Assembly: GCA_016785225.1 (NCBI GenBank)
Contig: JAFBJZ010000946.1
Location: forward strand, 672,998 to 736,997
DNA from: Psettodes erumei
Lineage: Eukaryota > Chordata > Actinopteri > Pleuronectiformes > Psettodidae
Reading direction: 5' to 3'
Length of the DNA: 64,000 nucleotides
Part shown: positions 61,691 through 64,000 of the stretch, piece after piece
Layout of the letters: each line of letters opens with the position of its first letter
How positions within the stretch are numbered: position 1 is the stretch's first letter
The notes under the pieces: generated by a model
What the model saw: the letters and a program-made list of their open reading frames with translations, nothing else
What the model was told of the DNA's origin: nothing
The model's database searches: none
Position numbers and translations under genes: made by a program

Positions 61691-63090
61691 ACCAATAAAT
61701 ATGTGGTTTATGTGTGACTACATATTAAGGTCAGATCTATTTTTTTCATGCGCAGTATGAGCAGAGCAGGCAAGCAGGTGGGGATGTGGCAGATCCATCT
61801 GCTGTCAACAAACAAACATGGAAAGTGTGACTGTAGATTTCCAAGGCAAATGTCCAATTTCGTCTGTCGTTACCCAACATTATAGTTCTTATCCTGGTGG
61901 GTCAGTGAAGAAAAAAGGCCACAAAAACTTTAGCTGATTCCCCTCTTTAAAACCTGGCTGATCTCTAATTATGATTCTGATTTGTTGACATGCCAGTCAC
62001 AGTGCATGACCGTGTTTTTCTTCATCCAGATTAAATTTTCAGATATGGTGAAAATCTTTTCTTTCACTCAAAATATCTGTCCACCCTCCCATTCCGTCTT
62101 TCTCCTTGTGTCTCACCCTATATAAAAGAACACACTTCTACTTTGTTTGTTCTGTTGTAATCCTGCAGCAGCATTTTCAAGATGATTGTCCCTGCATGAT
62201 GAAACAAGCCCCGTCAGGAGCTAGCATTATATGGTTTCAAGCGGTGATCAGTCTTTGTGTATAAACACTTTTTTTTTTTTTTTAAAGGGAGGGGGCAATC
62301 GATGCAATGCAACATGTTGATGGATAAACTCCTACACTATCTTAGTGACAATGAAAAAGCTCTGCCTTTTCTGTCTGATGGAGAGCTTCAGAGGAAAAAG
62401 GAGAAGAGATATAGTCTTTGTTTTTGGAATGAATGCAGTGTTTTTTGAGCTTTCTCCCTCGTTCTTCCATCTCATCTGTTTAGAAATATAATTGAACAAT
62501 ATAAACCCACTCAGAGAATCTTTTCAGTGTCACGGTTCTTATTAAATGCTTGATGGAAAATCACATATGTAATGAATTCAATCAGATTTGTGACTTCTGA
62601 GAGTGTCTCAGACACAGAGTTTCTTCTGACCTGCACATGTTCCTCTTTATCAGAACTCCTGACTCATTTGATTGCTTGATCGCTGTGCCATGTTCGTGTT
62701 AATGGCGATAATAATTTTCATCACCTTCTTATTCTTTATGATGCTATGTTTTTCATGAAATTTGTATGCCTTGCTATAGTGTTTCTCATTTTTTACAATA
62801 CTTTACAATACCATTTCTTATTATTTTTATGCCTTATTATACAATGACATTTTTCAGCCTTACTGTGATGCAAAAAAAACGGTATATAATATTTGTATAT
62901 AAAAAAATTTAATATACTATGTAATATGTCATAGGTTACTATGTTTTTGTATTTACAAAAGCACATGAATTTACAAAAGAATGTAGTATTGTATATTGTT
63001 AAATGAAGAAAGACCAGTCACATCAAATCAATAAGGAAGAGTGCATATCGAAAAATGCGAAAAATTGACAAATTTTTCTTCTTCTAAAAA

Positions 63091-64000
63091 CACATCAAAT
63101 TGATGAGGAATACTGTTTTATATACAATCCATAGCATAATATGTGTGGGAAATGCATAAAATAGTCATTTTAGAGTATATCATAAAAAGTGAAAAAACAA
63201 CGCCATACTATACTATGTTGAAAAATAGCCAAATTTTTTCTCTTTTAAAAGCACATCAAATTGGTGAGGGTAACTGTTTTATATACAAACCATAGTATAA
63301 TATGTGTCTAAAATGCATAAAATGGTCATTTTAGAGTGTATCATAAAAAGTGGAAAAAAACGCTATACTATACTATGTCGTTTTTTGCGAAAAATGTCCC
63401 AAAATATTTTTTCACAAAGATGCCTCAAAACATCATAGGACAACATAGGACACTGGTTCATACACAGTACATAGGATAAAAGGTGTTAGAAATGCGAAAA
63501 AAACTAATTTTATAGCATGTCATCAAAATCTGAAAAAAACGCCATACTATACTATGTCGTTTTTTGCAAAAAATGGCCAAAAATATTTTTTCCCAAAAAT
63601 GCCTCAAAACATCATAGGACACTGGTTCATACACACTGCATAGGATAAAAGGTGTTAGAAATGCGAAAAAAAAGTAATTTTATAGCATGCCATCAAAATC
63701 TGAAAAAAACGCCATACTATACTATGTCGTTTTTTGCAAAAAATGGCCAAAAATATTTTTTCCCAAAATGCCTCAAAACATCATAGGACACTGGTTCATA
63801 CACAGTACATAGGATAAAAGGTGTTAGAAATGCGAAAAAAGTAATTTTATAGCATGCCATCAAAATCTGAAAAAAACGCCATACTATACTATGTCGTTTT
63901 TTGCGAAAAATGGCCAAAAATATTTTTCCCAAAAATGCCTCAAAACATCATAGGACACTGGTTCATACACAGTACATAGGATAAAAGGTGTTAGAAATGC
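63091..64000. repeat. satellite-like tandem array (period about 161-179 bp), continues past the window
   Basis: An AT-rich tandem array is directly visible. Two older units with period 161 bp start at CACATCAAATTG (63091 and 63252). Newer units, read from ATGTCGTTTTTT at 63375, 63554, 63724 and 63891, have periods of 179, 170 and 167 bp, and the motif GTGTTAGAAATGC recurs 167 bp apart at the end. All units share the CCATACTATACTATG core and a TTTTTTGC/GCAAAAAA palindromic segment. The 179 bp spacing is explained by a short extra CATAGGACAA-like duplication near 63436. The window stops mid-array, so total copy number is unknown. The reverse-strand ORF at 63717-63932 is just a translation of the repeat. 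A further degenerate half-unit may extend back to about 63000. Confidence 0.92.

Larger units (their letters stand above)
47396..64000 (+). other. klhl29: klhl29 intron, over 16.6 kb, runs out of window
   Basis: Begins at the donor GTATGAG after the blade 2 exon, with no following klhl29 exon up to the window end. Content: a conserved-looking block near 48190-48420, (CA)n at 55983-56009, remnants of interspersed repeats at 56930-57110, 59580-59735 and 61230-61690, and the tandem array from about 63090. Short ORFs near 50.7-51.0, 52.3-52.6 and 53.4-53.9 kb have no recognisable homology. I cannot exclude a separate non-coding transcript. Confidence 0.75.

Noticed and set aside
63717..63932. 71-codon ORF on the - strand
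   Set aside because: It is a direct translation of the tandem repeat unit and recurs with the repeat, so it is not a gene.
1..64000. A novel multi-gene or defence-type system
   Set aside because: The window is intronic vertebrate DNA of a single known gene. No second gene, operon or array of that kind is supported.

Overview
The window is intron-rich vertebrate genomic DNA, almost certainly from a teleost fish and probably a percomorph. The pointers are dense (CA)n/(GT)n microsatellites, GT-AG introns of 1.3 to over 16 kb, several degenerate copies of interspersed repeats that look like families common in percomorph genomes, and one recognisable fish gene. There is no sign of prokaryotic organisation: no operons, long ORFs or CRISPR. 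I see no rRNA or tRNA gene.

The only protein-coding gene I can support is klhl29 (Kelch-like 29, also KBTBD9) on the + strand. Seven coding exons lie at 10561-10699, 17210-17406, 19672-19784, 21079-21225, 33218-33416, 45433-45615 and 47215-47395. They join in phase through GT-AG introns and encode about 387 residues: the BTB domain (exons 1-2 of this set), the BACK domain (exons 3-5), the linker and the first two kelch blades with the start of the third (exons 6-7). The 5' part of the gene (start codon and the Pro/Ser-rich N-terminal region) lies before base 1. The last kelch blades and stop codon lie beyond base 64000. The protein is expected to be a substrate adaptor of a Cullin-3 RING E3 ubiquitin ligase.

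Layout: 1-10560 is upstream intronic DNA with a CCAAT-box cluster near 1.3 kb, homeodomain-site-rich AT blocks (1.4-7 kb) and GC-rich blocks (7.6-8.7 and 9.4-9.7 kb). 10.5-21.3 kb holds the BTB exons and the first two BACK exons, closely spaced. 21.2-33.2 and 33.4-45.4 kb are two 12 kb introns with several stretches resembling conserved non-coding elements. 45.4-47.4 kb holds two kelch exons. 47.4-64 kb is an intron more than 16.6 kb long that runs out of the window. It contains degenerate interspersed repeats and ends in a satellite-like tandem array (about 63.09-64.0 kb, period about 161-179 bp).

I did not find a novel multi-gene system. The most interesting items are the terminal satellite array with two unit subtypes, the inverted (GT)n/(CA)n pairs inside introns that could fold in the pre-mRNA, the CCAAT clusters, and non-coding blocks that may be conserved enhancers of the klhl29 locus. 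Repeat and conservation calls rest on memory of family consensus sequences, since no alignment could be run.
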